A DNA stretch of 64,000 nucleotides. Source: Alistipes sp. Lineage in GTDB: Bacteria > Bacteroidota > Bacteroidia > Bacteroidales > Rikenellaceae. The DNA lies in NCBI GenBank assembly GCA_017555105.1, contig JAFZHB010000012.1:1-64000 (forward strand), given 5' to 3'. How positions within the stretch are numbered: the stretch's first letter is position 1; every line of letters begins with the position of its first letter. A model generated the notes under the pieces. It saw only the letters and a list, made by a program, of their open reading frames with translations. It had not been told where the DNA came from and searched no databases. Positions 1 through 8,242 of this stretch are shown here, piece after piece. The position numbers and the translations under genes were made by a program.

Positions 1-298
1 GGTGAACGGAGGTAAACAGTAGTAAACCGTTGTCGCCTTTCTACACGATGTGACTATCATCACATATCGGGGCGGAATTTGTCTCTCGTCGTAAACGGAT
101 GTAAACCCTTGTCAACTATCTACACGAAATGACAAAAAATAAGCTCCGCAAATTCTCCACGTCAGAAATATGTATCAAAAATATGTGGAAATTTGGGAAC
201 CATCAAAAAGCAGCCTGAAAGTGTTAAATTTTAGAATGCACTGATAATTAAAGGTTTATATTTGGTTATTTCTGAATAGTTTTGGTTGTTTGGGGCTT
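1..298. other. AT-rich intergenic region with direct repeats at its left end
   Basis: No gene is visible here. The first 133 bases carry an imperfect direct repeat (see the repeat entry). The rest is AT-rich and unstructured by eye. No convincing rho-independent hairpin follows the stop codon of the BspA-like gene at 299, so its transcription end is not defined by this sequence. Confidence 0.6.
11..133. repeat. Imperfect 44-bp direct repeat with GTAAAC sub-repeats
   Basis: Copy 1 lies at 11-54 and copy 2 at 90-133, an offset of 79 bp. Each copy has two GTAAAC-type boxes about 10 bp apart, then a TTGTC box and the shared block CTACACGA followed by TGAC. A further related box, GTGAAC, lies at 2-7, so the left copy has three boxes on a roughly 10-bp (one helical turn) period. 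Arrangements like this occur as arm-type integrase sites, iterons or regulator sites. Nothing here decides between them, and the window edge cuts off the context. Confidence 0.6.
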
Positions 299-2794
299 CT
301 AAATACAATCATAAAATGCATTAGATTGGATTTCCGTAACACTATTTGGGATTATCATGCTTTTCAGAGATGTACAGCCATTAAACAAATCCCTTTCTAT
401 CACTGTTAAGTTTTGGGGTAGGGCTATTTCTTCCATAGAAATACATCCTTTAAATGCGCCACTTCCTATGGTAGTAACATTGTCATGTAATTCTATGGTC
501 CTCAATCTCTTGGCTGATTTAAATGCATTTCTACCGATTGTTTTTACACTCGTTGGAATAGTAACGCTCGTCAAATTCTCACATCCAATTGATTCTCCGC
601 CAAACATCGCTACCGGTATCATAGTTACGCCCTCTTGAATGATAACTTTACTAAGGTTGATACAACTTGCAAATAACCCATAACCCGTATTAGCATTCGC
701 CATGTTTTCAGTAATCGTTATCTCGGTTATACCTGTGTCATAGAATGCATAATTACCATATTTAGTAGTACTCTTTGAGAATGTAATAGATGAAAGATTG
801 CGACAGCCATTGAATGCAGAATCTCCAATTTCTGTTACACGAGAACCTATTGTAAGAGATCTTAAAGATGTGCAATTTTGAAACAAGTATCCATTTATTT
901 TTAGGATATTGTTTGGTATCACCAAATCAGTTAATAATTCTCCATTAACATAGATATCTCCTCCCGGCGAATCTGAAAAAGGATGTTGTCCTCCAAGGAA
1001 CCCAGAAACATTATTTGGCGTTAACCGCAGCCATATATTAATATCCGTGAGATTGAGTCGTGTAAGTTTACCGCAGTTATAAAAAGCTCCTGATAATGAT
1101 ATCAGAGTCGATGGAAGAGACAACGATTTCAAATTCACACACCCATGAAACAGCTTCTCTTCAATAGATGTAACACCTTCCGGTATTATGCATTCAATTA
1201 AAGATGTACAACCAGAAAACGCAGATTCTCCAATGCTTGACATATTTGTGGGCATTTGAATCTCTGTTAAAGAAGTGCAGTCTGCAAATGCAGCTTGACC
1301 AATCACATCGACACTGTCAGGAAGTGATATATGCTTTAATTTTCCACATTGATAGAAAACTCCTTCTTCCAAGACTGTAATGGTATTAGGAATAATAATG
1401 CTTTCTATTGCAGTATTTTGGAATGCGCAATAAGGGATAGAGGTAAGACCTTTTGATAATACAACCTCTTTAAGTTCGGTGCAATCCATAAAACACTCCT
1501 GTCCAAGCGTAGTTACACAATCATCAAGAACAACTTTGGTAAACAACGCACCAACAAATGCCTTATCGTTGATATTAGAGAAGATATGCGCTTCTCCGGA
1601 ACATCCTTCAAATGCTGTTTCCTTAATTTGTGTTACAGACTCGGGGATAATAATCTTCTGCATATAGTTGCAACCATAAAATGCCTTTTCTGCAATAGTT
1701 GTAACCGAATTAGGAATTTGCACACTTGTCAGGTTGGTACACACCAAAAACGCTTCAGCAGGAATTGTCGTGATGTCGCCATCAAAAGTAATTGTGCCGA
1801 TATTATTCTCTTTGTCATAGATATTAGATACATACCCTGCACCAAAACCTTCGGTGGTAAATAGATCTACAACATTGCCGTCATCGGTAGTGTAGGAAAT
1901 AGTAGAAGTAGTGATAGGGACAACCTGCTGTTTCTCGATTGCCAACTCGCGTGTCAGTGTGTTATACTTATTGCGAGCAAAGGTTATCGATCGATCAATC
2001 GCAAATGTTTGCGTATCACCATCAGCATTTTCGATCGTAGCGGTAAAACCTCGTGCCATCGTCACGGGAGGTAACACCAGCCAGAAAGATTTGGGGTTCT
2101 CCTCCGTAGCATCCACTGTAACCGCCTCCTCACAAACGAGTTTAACACTCGGCGAGACAGCCTCATCAGCCATCACACAAGTCGGATCGCCGCCGTAGGT
2201 AGGTGTTACGATTGCTTTGCCCGAAAGAGCCTCGTCCCCCGTTGCCATCACGGTGATCGACTTTACGGTTTGTTGCTCACCCCACAAACGCACATTGAGA
2301 TATGTGCCCACATTTTTGAAATAGAGTGCTAAATCGTTCACATCCGAGGTGATAGCTATCATCGTATTGGCGCCCAGGCCAAACGAATCCTCGACATAGG
2401 TCTGCTCGGCAGGCATTGTCAAAGTGACTGCGCGTGTATCTTCATCCAACAGATGATCTGCCGAATAGGGGTAGATCGCGACATTGTTTGGAGCACTCTG
2501 ATCCGGCGCATAGAAGATACCGTCCACATTGTAGTAGGTTCCCGATGTGGCACCCGTTTCTCCTCTGAAGCCAAATTTCAAAGGCTCCAACATGCCATGG
2601 AAGATCGAGACAAGATCACCCTTCGTCCAATGCAGTTTCATTTGTGCATCTACATAGGTGCGCGAGTCTGTTTGTTCTTCGGGTGTATAGGCGGTGAACT
2701 CATAATCAGTTGCAACAATCGAGGCCTCATCGACTGCTGATTTGCTGCACGATACCAAAAAGAGCATAGTGCAGAGAATCATCAACTTTTTCAT
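299..2794 (-). CDS. BspA-like leucine-rich-repeat surface lipoprotein with fimbrillin-like N-terminal domain
   Basis: Predicted secreted, lipid-anchored cell-surface protein of 831 residues. A lipoprotein signal peptide ends in the lipobox LVSC, with Cys16 as the acylation site. Residues about 25-290 look like the fimbrillin/Mfa-like fold (RTYVDAQMKLHW, GDLVSIF, and a late ITFARNKYNTLTREL segment). From about residue 300 to the end run roughly twenty LRR_5 (TpLRR/BspA) repeats of about 23 residues with the pattern IPxSVTxIgxxAFxxCtsL. BspA proteins are known to bind host or bacterial surface ligands; the ligand here is unknown. The last repeat stops abruptly at AFYDCI, so the C-terminus may have been shortened. 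A 38-codon ORF ends 12 bp upstream and is probably co-transcribed. The gene is visibly more AT-rich than the rest of the window, which suggests accessory or transferred DNA. Confidence 0.85.
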   Translation of the reverse strand: MKKLMILCTMLFLVSCSKSAVDEASIVATDYEFTAYTPEEQTDSRTYVDAQMKLHWTKGDLVSIFHGMLEPLKFGFRGETGATSGTYYNVDGIFYAPDQSAPNNVAIYPYSADHLLDEDTRAVTLTMPAEQTYVEDSFGLGANTMIAITSDVNDLALYFKNVGTYLNVRLWGEQQTVKSITVMATGDEALSGKAIVTPTYGGDPTCVMADEAVSPSVKLVCEEAVTVDATEENPKSFWLVLPPVTMARGFTATIENADGDTQTFAIDRSITFARNKYNTLTRELAIEKQQVVPITTSTISYTTDDGNVVDLFTTEGFGAGYVSNIYDKENNIGTITFDGDITTIPAEAFLVCTNLTSVQIPNSVTTIAEKAFYGCNYMQKIIIPESVTQIKETAFEGCSGEAHIFSNINDKAFVGALFTKVVLDDCVTTLGQECFMDCTELKEVVLSKGLTSIPYCAFQNTAIESIIIPNTITVLEEGVFYQCGKLKHISLPDSVDVIGQAAFADCTSLTEIQMPTNMSSIGESAFSGCTSLIECIIPEGVTSIEEKLFHGCVNLKSLSLPSTLISLSGAFYNCGKLTRLNLTDINIWLRLTPNNVSGFLGGQHPFSDSPGGDIYVNGELLTDLVIPNNILKINGYLFQNCTSLRSLTIGSRVTEIGDSAFNGCRNLSSITFSKSTTKYGNYAFYDTGITEITITENMANANTGYGLFASCINLSKVIIQEGVTMIPVAMFGGESIGCENLTSVTIPTSVKTIGRNAFKSAKRLRTIELHDNVTTIGSGAFKGCISMEEIALPQNLTVIERDLFNGCTSLKSMIIPNSVTEIQSNAFYDCI

Positions 2795-2806
2795 AGCGGC
2801 ATGGCT

Positions 2807-2923
2807 TTACATGTGTTCGCCACCTTCGGGATCAACACCCTCCAACTCCGAGCCAGCAAAGCCCTGCTCTACGATTACAGTCAGTACCTCAACCTCGGGA
2901 ACTGCATAACGCTCCTTTTTCAT
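2807..2923 (-). CDS. Small 38-residue peptide ORF upstream of the BspA-like lipoprotein
   Basis: An ATG at 2923 opens a 38-codon frame ending in TAA at 2807, 12 bp before the lipoprotein start. The product begins MKKERYAVPEVEVLTV and continues with EQGFAGSE, then an acidic, Gly-rich tail ending GGEHM. There is no signal peptide, membrane segment or cysteine. From general knowledge, Bacteroidales often carry short MKK-x-Y-x-P-x-x-E peptides with an EQGFA-like motif beside fimbrillin-type lipoprotein genes; their function is not known to me. Alternating charged and hydrophobic codons, the conserved-looking motif and tight spacing support translation. It could also be a leader peptide. No function is assigned. 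Confidence 0.6.
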   Translation of the reverse strand: MKKERYAVPEVEVLTVIVEQGFAGSELEGVDPEGGEHM

Positions 2924-3081
2924 AGTTAAAAAAGTTTAGGTTACCGCGCCAACTCCTACAACGGTGATTTATCCAAAAACAGAAAGTGTGGAGCTGACTT
3001 CCGTTTATCTATACAGAGGCTCTGACAAAACCCGAAACGAATAAACGATACAAGACCCCACACTTGAATAGTATGAGGTAG

Positions 3082-3098
3082 GTACGCAGAATGCGTAC
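3082..3098. promoter_or_regulatory. Perfect palindrome GTACGCA-GAA-TGCGTAC in the presumed BspA leader
   Basis: A 7-bp perfect inverted repeat around a 3-nt centre, in otherwise AT-rich DNA about 160 bp upstream of the small peptide ORF. It could be an operator for a dimeric regulator or a small RNA hairpin in the leader. Only the symmetry is seen; the role is inferred. Confidence 0.35.
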
Positions 3099-3473
3099 AG
3101 CCACATAGCTATACAAGAAATGAGTGCTGTCTTTATCCTCGTTTCGTTGAAAACTGTCAGATTTTCTGTATAAGGATAAAAGCGAAAACACTTTCATCAA
3201 ATATGTAATGCCGAGGGAATCACACCAACGACATCACAAAAATAGTAAAAATTCCGCAAATGACAACACTCTTTTGGGGTCTTGTACATATAAAATAGAA
3301 AAATCTCCTCTCCCTATTAGCAAAAGGTGATTATACAGCAGGTGTGATGATTTACACTTAATTTAGACTACATAAAAGACTACAATCAAAGAGTAAAATT
3401 ACAGCTTAAGCGGTTTTTGCACAGACATTTGCTTCAAAACCAAATCCCTTAAAGCTTTGCAAATAAACTATTA

Positions 3474-3498
3474 CGGCGGTGAATAATTTCCACCGCCG
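3474..3498 (-). terminator. Hairpin downstream of the outer-membrane barrel gene
   Basis: CGGCGGTG (3474-3481) pairs perfectly with CACCGCCG (3491-3498) around a 9-nt loop, 38 bp past the minus-strand stop at 3537. On the minus strand it is followed by an AT-rich stretch rather than a clean T-run, so termination strength is uncertain. It would end the long suf-to-barrel transcription unit. Confidence 0.5.
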
Positions 3499-3536
3499 AA
3501 AAATGCCTATCCTATACTGACAGGCGCTGTTGGTTT

Positions 3537-5243
3537 TTAGAAGGCCATACGCACTCCCACCATCACATTGGCGCCATACTCGGGCATTGTGGGCAGGCGG
3601 TAGAGATCGTGGCTCAGGAGGTTATTCGCCTTGAGATAGAGTGCCGTATGCGCACGCATCAGCCACTCGAAATCGAGCGAGAGATCCACCGTAAAGGGGG
3701 CGTCGTAGCTCCCCACCAGCCGCTCATAGATCAAGGTATCGCCCGCAGGATCGAAGATCGACCAGCTGCGCTCGCCCAGGAAGTCGGCACGCGCACCGCA
3801 ACGAATCGTGCGACACTCGTAGCGCACCCCGACCGAGCCCTCCATCGAAGGGCGGCCATGCTCGATCTTCACATCGTCCTTATAGGCGTGGAAGGCCACC
3901 TCGGCATCGAACAAGAGCGACGAGAGGGGGCGATACTCCACCTCGCCACCGAGCGAGAAGGTGGTCTGACCCGAGAGGTAGGGGGTCAACCACCCTGCGG
4001 CATACTCCTTCGGAGCAGCGGCATCCAACGCAGGCAGAAGCCAATAGCGCTGATTATCGACCAGCGTAGCGGCTGCATAGGCACGGTAGTAGAAACGGTT
4101 ATTCTTCGAGTGTCCGGTCAAACCGCCGCGCGCATTCCAAGATGCCGTGCTGCGATCGAGCCATACGGGTGCTTCGAGCAGGGGATTCAGCGCAAGCAGA
4201 CGACGATAATCGTTTGTCTCGCACGAACCGTCAATCTCCACAAAGGGCTTCACCGCATCGGAGATCAGATCGAACTCGAAGCGAGCATACGGGAAGAGGT
4301 GGTGCTCGGAGTTATCTCGTGCGCCATCGAAGCGGTCGGAGAGGTAATCTAAACCCACCTCATAGCGGAAGTGATCGGTCGATGTGCCGTAGCGCATTCC
4401 CACCTCCAGCAGCTGCTGTTTCGTCGCATCGAGCTGTTTCGCACCCTGTAGGATGCGATACGAAGCTCCCAATCGTAGGCGATGATCGCCCCACTGACGC
4501 GCCAGGCGCAATGCCATACCACCCTGACGCTGACCACCCTTTTCGGTAGCTGCCACGGGTTTGGTATGATCGAAGAGGAGAGCCCCATCGAAGCGCAGGT
4601 CGAAGTTCAGCCGCGAAAGATCCTGAAAATCATCGCCCAGACGCACCACTGCATCGAGGTTACTATACCCCACGGCATCTTTCGGGATGATCATCTCCTC
4701 GGGATAGTGCGCTCCATAGCGATGGCAGAGATGGTGCGTATAATCCACCCCACCCTCCAAAAGGTGGCGTCCCAGGTAGTAGCCCGCAGCGCCACCCACG
4801 CGATTTTGCATGCGGGTAGCACCCTTTTTCTGGCCAAAATCGTTCTCGATCTTGGCAAAACGACCCGCATGGTGCAGGTAGCCTAAGGCGTAACCCGTAG
4901 CAGGGCTCTGGGTCGCAGCGTGGAGATCAACCTCCGTCTGCAACGGCAGACCGGCACCCGCCTTCAGGTAGAAGGGGCGCGGACGATTAAACTCCCAGTA
5001 GCTCAACTGTGCCGGGCGGATCGGACGCGTCGCCAGGGTTGTTTGCAGCATAAGCGGCGTAATCGTATAGTCGATCTCGGGACGCAGCTGCGTCGTATCG
5101 GTCATATCGGGAGCGATAGAGAGTTTTTCGGCCGGTTCGAGCATCGGCTCGTAGGGCTTTGTCACCTCCACCTGCTTGGTCACCTGCGCCATCAAGAGAG
5201 CAGGAGCTGCCACAGCAACTAACGATAAGAGGATTCGTTTCAT
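3537..5243 (-). CDS. Outer-membrane beta-barrel protein (TonB-receptor-like barrel without plug)
   Basis: A 568-residue protein with a Sec signal peptide (MKRILLSLVAVAAPALLMAQ, cleavage expected after LLMA). The mature part is full of alternating aromatic/hydrophobic strands and ends in MVGVRMAF, a terminal Phe typical of outer-membrane barrels. The N-terminal 80 residues include TKPYEPMLEPAEKLSIAPD, a segment resembling those seen in Bacteroidota barrel proteins. No TonB-box/plug domain or carboxypeptidase-like domain is evident, so it is probably a porin-like or assembly-associated barrel rather than a true TonB-dependent transporter. Its ATG overlaps the stop of the upstream TPR gene by 4 bp (ATGA), which indicates translational coupling and a shared job at the envelope. 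Substrate unknown. Confidence 0.7.
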   Translation of the reverse strand: MKRILLSLVAVAAPALLMAQVTKQVEVTKPYEPMLEPAEKLSIAPDMTDTTQLRPEIDYTITPLMLQTTLATRPIRPAQLSYWEFNRPRPFYLKAGAGLPLQTEVDLHAATQSPATGYALGYLHHAGRFAKIENDFGQKKGATRMQNRVGGAAGYYLGRHLLEGGVDYTHHLCHRYGAHYPEEMIIPKDAVGYSNLDAVVRLGDDFQDLSRLNFDLRFDGALLFDHTKPVAATEKGGQRQGGMALRLARQWGDHRLRLGASYRILQGAKQLDATKQQLLEVGMRYGTSTDHFRYEVGLDYLSDRFDGARDNSEHHLFPYARFEFDLISDAVKPFVEIDGSCETNDYRRLLALNPLLEAPVWLDRSTASWNARGGLTGHSKNNRFYYRAYAAATLVDNQRYWLLPALDAAAPKEYAAGWLTPYLSGQTTFSLGGEVEYRPLSSLLFDAEVAFHAYKDDVKIEHGRPSMEGSVGVRYECRTIRCGARADFLGERSWSIFDPAGDTLIYERLVGSYDAPFTVDLSLDFEWLMRAHTALYLKANNLLSHDLYRLPTMPEYGANVMVGVRMAF

Positions 5244-8230
5244 CGTTCATTCAATTTTGCAATTCGAGCCTTGGCCTCCTCCACAATGCCGTCATCGGCC
5301 GGAGAGTAGCCATCGGCCACACTCTGATAGGTTGCGCGCGCCTGGAACGGATCGCCCTTGCTGACATAGAGATCGCCCAACAGCAGGTAGGCCTTGGCCA
5401 ACCAATAGGCGCGCGGCGATCGCTCCGAGAGGGCGAAGATCGCCTTCTCCGTGGCATCGAGATCCCCTGCACCCCCCTTGAAATCGTGCTCAATGAGGTA
5501 GTAGGCCGCCGCCGAGCCCTCACGCGTAGTGACCTCCTCGGCCAGCTCCTTATAGAGGCGGTGGGCAGCCTCTGTGCGTCCCTCCGTGCGCAGCTGCTCG
5601 GCCCAGGCAAACTGCGCCTCGCGCCAAGCGGTCGGACCGGCAGCCCTCTTCTGGCTGATCACATCGGTTGCCATCTTGGAGATCTGCTCCGAATCCTTCG
5701 TCTGCAATGTAGCCCGCACATAACGCGTCATCGCAGCCTCACGCTCAGCCGGATCGGTCGACACATCAAAGAGTTTACGCGAGGCCTCAGCAGCCTCGGG
5801 ATAGCGCTGCTCCTCCCAGGTCAGCGTCGAGAGCGTACGCAGGGCTTTGAGGCGATAATCGGTCGCTCCCAGCTCGGCCAACTCGGTCAGCACAGGGATA
5901 GCCTCTTGACGCTTCTCCGCCTGCAGGTAACACTCCGAGAGGTACGAGAGTACATCCGTTCGGTAGCTACCCTTCGGATAGCTCTTCAGGTAGCTGCGCA
6001 GGGAGCGTTCAGCATCGTCGCGACGATCGGCCAGATAGAGTTTCTGCGCTGCCACAAACGAGAGGGAGTCGCGAGCCAGGAGTGAAAGGTCCTGCTCAAC
6101 ACCCTGCCCCTCGGCATAGGCGAAGTAGCCTTCGGCATTACCCTCCGTGAGGTAGATCTCGCGAATGGCCTGCAACGCCTCACGCCCCGTCTGGCTCTGT
6201 GGAGCAGCCTCCACCACCCGTTCGTAGGCCTTCAGCGCCTGCTCATTTTCGCCCAGATTCAAGTAGGCCAGACCCAACTCTTTCCAGACCTGCACTCCGT
6301 GCGTCGAGTTCGGGTAGCTGCTCATGAATTGTTCGTACTGCGTAGCCGCCTCACGGTACTGCGCTGCACGCATGTGGCTGGCACCCAGCTCGTAGGAGGC
6401 ATCCTCCAGATAGGCGCCCTTACCCGTCTTGATAATCTGTCGCAAGGCCTGCTGCTGGCGGCTTGTTTGGCCCAGCACCCCGAGTGTCTGCGCCCGTTTG
6501 AAGGCGGCATAATCGCTCCCTGCACTCCCGGCAGCCACCACCTTCTCGTAGTGGGCAACGGCTGCATCGAAGCGACGCTCGGCATAGGCAGCATCACCCA
6601 AACGGTTCAAGGCGTCGTTCCGATAACGATCGCGCGCCGTATAGCTTGCCAAGAAGTTGTTCAGGGCTCGCTCGGCCTCGCCCGTGCGCCCCTCATTTAG
6701 GTGGCAGTAGCCCAGGTTGTACCAAGCAAAGCGGTATTCGCGTTCGCCGCGCGGGGCACGACGGATGTAGGCTTCATAGCGGTTAGCAGCCTGTTCGTAA
6801 TCGCCGGCAGCGTAGTCCAACTCACCGAGCCAGAAACCGGCCAGCGAGGTGTAGCGCGGGCTCACCTGCAGGGTGGCAGCCTCGTTCAGATAGCTGCGCG
6901 CAGCGGCATGATCGCCACTTTTGTAGGCCTCCAAGCCACGGAAATAGACAATCTTCTGCAGCGCCGTGCGGAGCTCCGAGTCGGCTGCAGGCATCGACTT
7001 AATGGCGCGGTAGGCGGCATCGTAGTCGCGCGAGTTGTAGTAGGCCGCAATGAGCAACTGACGCGCCTCGGGAAGGCGCTTCGAGTTCGGATAGCTCTGC
7101 ACATAGCGGTTGAGCTGCTGAATAGCACCATTGAAGAGCCCACCACCCAACTCATACTGCAACTTGGCGTAGTTGAAGAGGGCATCCTCGGCGATGGCCG
7201 CATCGTGCGCCTGATCCGTAGCCAGGGCGAAGGCCTGCATCGCTTCACGCTTGCGATCCAGGCGCAGGTAACAGTCGGCCAGGTGGTACGACGCATTCTG
7301 CGTAAGGGCATCATCCGGGCCACAAGCCTTGCGCAGCCAAGGCTCGGCCTCGTCATAACGCGCCAGGCGATAGAGCGAGAAGCCGTAGAGGTAATCCGTA
7401 TCACGATCCGTGGTCTCCACCGCTGCACGATAGCGATCGAGGTGCTCCAAGCTGCGCTCGTAGTTCTCCAGGTGGAACCACGCCTCGGCCAAGACACGCT
7501 CCAACTCCCCCTTGCGCTCCCCTACGGCGCGCGCCACGAGCTGCTCACCATGCTCAACGACATAGGGATAATTTCCCTCACGGAACTCGATCTGCAGCAG
7601 GTAGTAGGGAGCAAGCTCGCCATAGGCCTCACTCTTCACAAGCGAGGTGAAGCCCTCCTTTGCCTGGGGCAGGCGCTCCTCGGCGTAGTCGATATAGGCA
7701 CGGTAGTAGGTAGCGTGATCGGCATAAGGGCCTTCGCTATCGAGGCGGTTGAAATAGGCATAGGCCTCCGAATAGTTACGCTCGGAGAAGGACGCATGCC
7801 CCATACGCAGGTTGTAGCGTTCGCGCTGCGTGGGGCTCAACGCCTTGTAATCACAAGCCTCAAAGGCTGTGCGGGCACGCTCCATATTGCCCTGCGCACA
7901 GTAGTAAGAGCCAAGCGCCAAGCGCACCTCGTTGTTGTGTGTCGAGCCGGGATAGTCGCGCATGAAGTTATGCAGCGCCTGCTCGGCATCCTTCGATCCG
8001 AGTTCGACGGCACAAGCTGCCAGGTAGTAGGCCACCTCCTCGTTGGAGGATAGATCGGTGGGGAGCAGCAGCCGTTGCGCCTCGAGAAAGGCGTGACGCG
8101 CATCCACCCAGCGACCGAAATCGTAGAGTTCACGACCTCGGCGCAGGTGCTGTTCGGCTAAATTATCAGAAGCTGCCTGCACGGCGACCACCAGAAGCAG
8201 TCCTGCAAGCAGTATTGAGATTCTTCGCAT
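5240..8230 (-). CDS. Large secreted tetratricopeptide-repeat protein
   Basis: A 996-residue protein with a signal peptide (MRRISILLAGLLLVVAVQA) followed almost entirely by TPR/Sel1-like helical hairpins, for example YYLAACAVELGSKDAEQAL, ANRYEAYIRRAPRGEREYRF and WKELGLAYLNLGENEQALK. Such large periplasmic TPR proteins act as scaffolds. The 4-bp overlap with the following outer-membrane barrel gene suggests the two products work together, with the TPR protein on the periplasmic face. It lies 12 bp downstream of the BT_3928-family gene in the same unit. No enzymatic domain is seen. The specific partner and process are unknown. Confidence 0.75.
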   Translation of the reverse strand: MRRISILLAGLLLVVAVQAASDNLAEQHLRRGRELYDFGRWVDARHAFLEAQRLLLPTDLSSNEEVAYYLAACAVELGSKDAEQALHNFMRDYPGSTHNNEVRLALGSYYCAQGNMERARTAFEACDYKALSPTQRERYNLRMGHASFSERNYSEAYAYFNRLDSEGPYADHATYYRAYIDYAEERLPQAKEGFTSLVKSEAYGELAPYYLLQIEFREGNYPYVVEHGEQLVARAVGERKGELERVLAEAWFHLENYERSLEHLDRYRAAVETTDRDTDYLYGFSLYRLARYDEAEPWLRKACGPDDALTQNASYHLADCYLRLDRKREAMQAFALATDQAHDAAIAEDALFNYAKLQYELGGGLFNGAIQQLNRYVQSYPNSKRLPEARQLLIAAYYNSRDYDAAYRAIKSMPAADSELRTALQKIVYFRGLEAYKSGDHAAARSYLNEAATLQVSPRYTSLAGFWLGELDYAAGDYEQAANRYEAYIRRAPRGEREYRFAWYNLGYCHLNEGRTGEAERALNNFLASYTARDRYRNDALNRLGDAAYAERRFDAAVAHYEKVVAAGSAGSDYAAFKRAQTLGVLGQTSRQQQALRQIIKTGKGAYLEDASYELGASHMRAAQYREAATQYEQFMSSYPNSTHGVQVWKELGLAYLNLGENEQALKAYERVVEAAPQSQTGREALQAIREIYLTEGNAEGYFAYAEGQGVEQDLSLLARDSLSFVAAQKLYLADRRDDAERSLRSYLKSYPKGSYRTDVLSYLSECYLQAEKRQEAIPVLTELAELGATDYRLKALRTLSTLTWEEQRYPEAAEASRKLFDVSTDPAEREAAMTRYVRATLQTKDSEQISKMATDVISQKRAAGPTAWREAQFAWAEQLRTEGRTEAAHRLYKELAEEVTTREGSAAAYYLIEHDFKGGAGDLDATEKAIFALSERSPRAYWLAKAYLLLGDLYVSKGDPFQARATYQSVADGYSPADDGIVEEAKARIAKLNER

Positions 8231-8242
8231 GGTTCGTTGGTT

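Larger units (their letters stand above)
2924..3536. other. Long AT-rich intergenic region upstream of the peptide/BspA unit
   Basis: 613 bases without a convincing gene. It contains a perfect 7-bp palindrome with 3-nt loop at 3082-3098, a possible minus-strand -7 box TATTTTTG at 3237-3244, and a GC-rich hairpin at 3474-3498 just past the outer-membrane barrel gene. A 63-codon minus-strand frame at 3009-3200 lacks a recognisable domain and probably arises by chance. If the 3237-3244 box is used, the peptide/BspA mRNA has a leader of about 300 nt. Confidence 0.5.

Noticed and set aside
11..133. Considered as a CRISPR remnant
   Set aside because: There are only two imperfect copies and no regular spacer or cas gene.
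3009..3200. A 63-codon minus-strand frame in the gap upstream of the peptide/BspA unit
   Set aside because: It has no recognisable domain or signal peptide and atypical composition, and lies in AT-rich DNA; likely chance.
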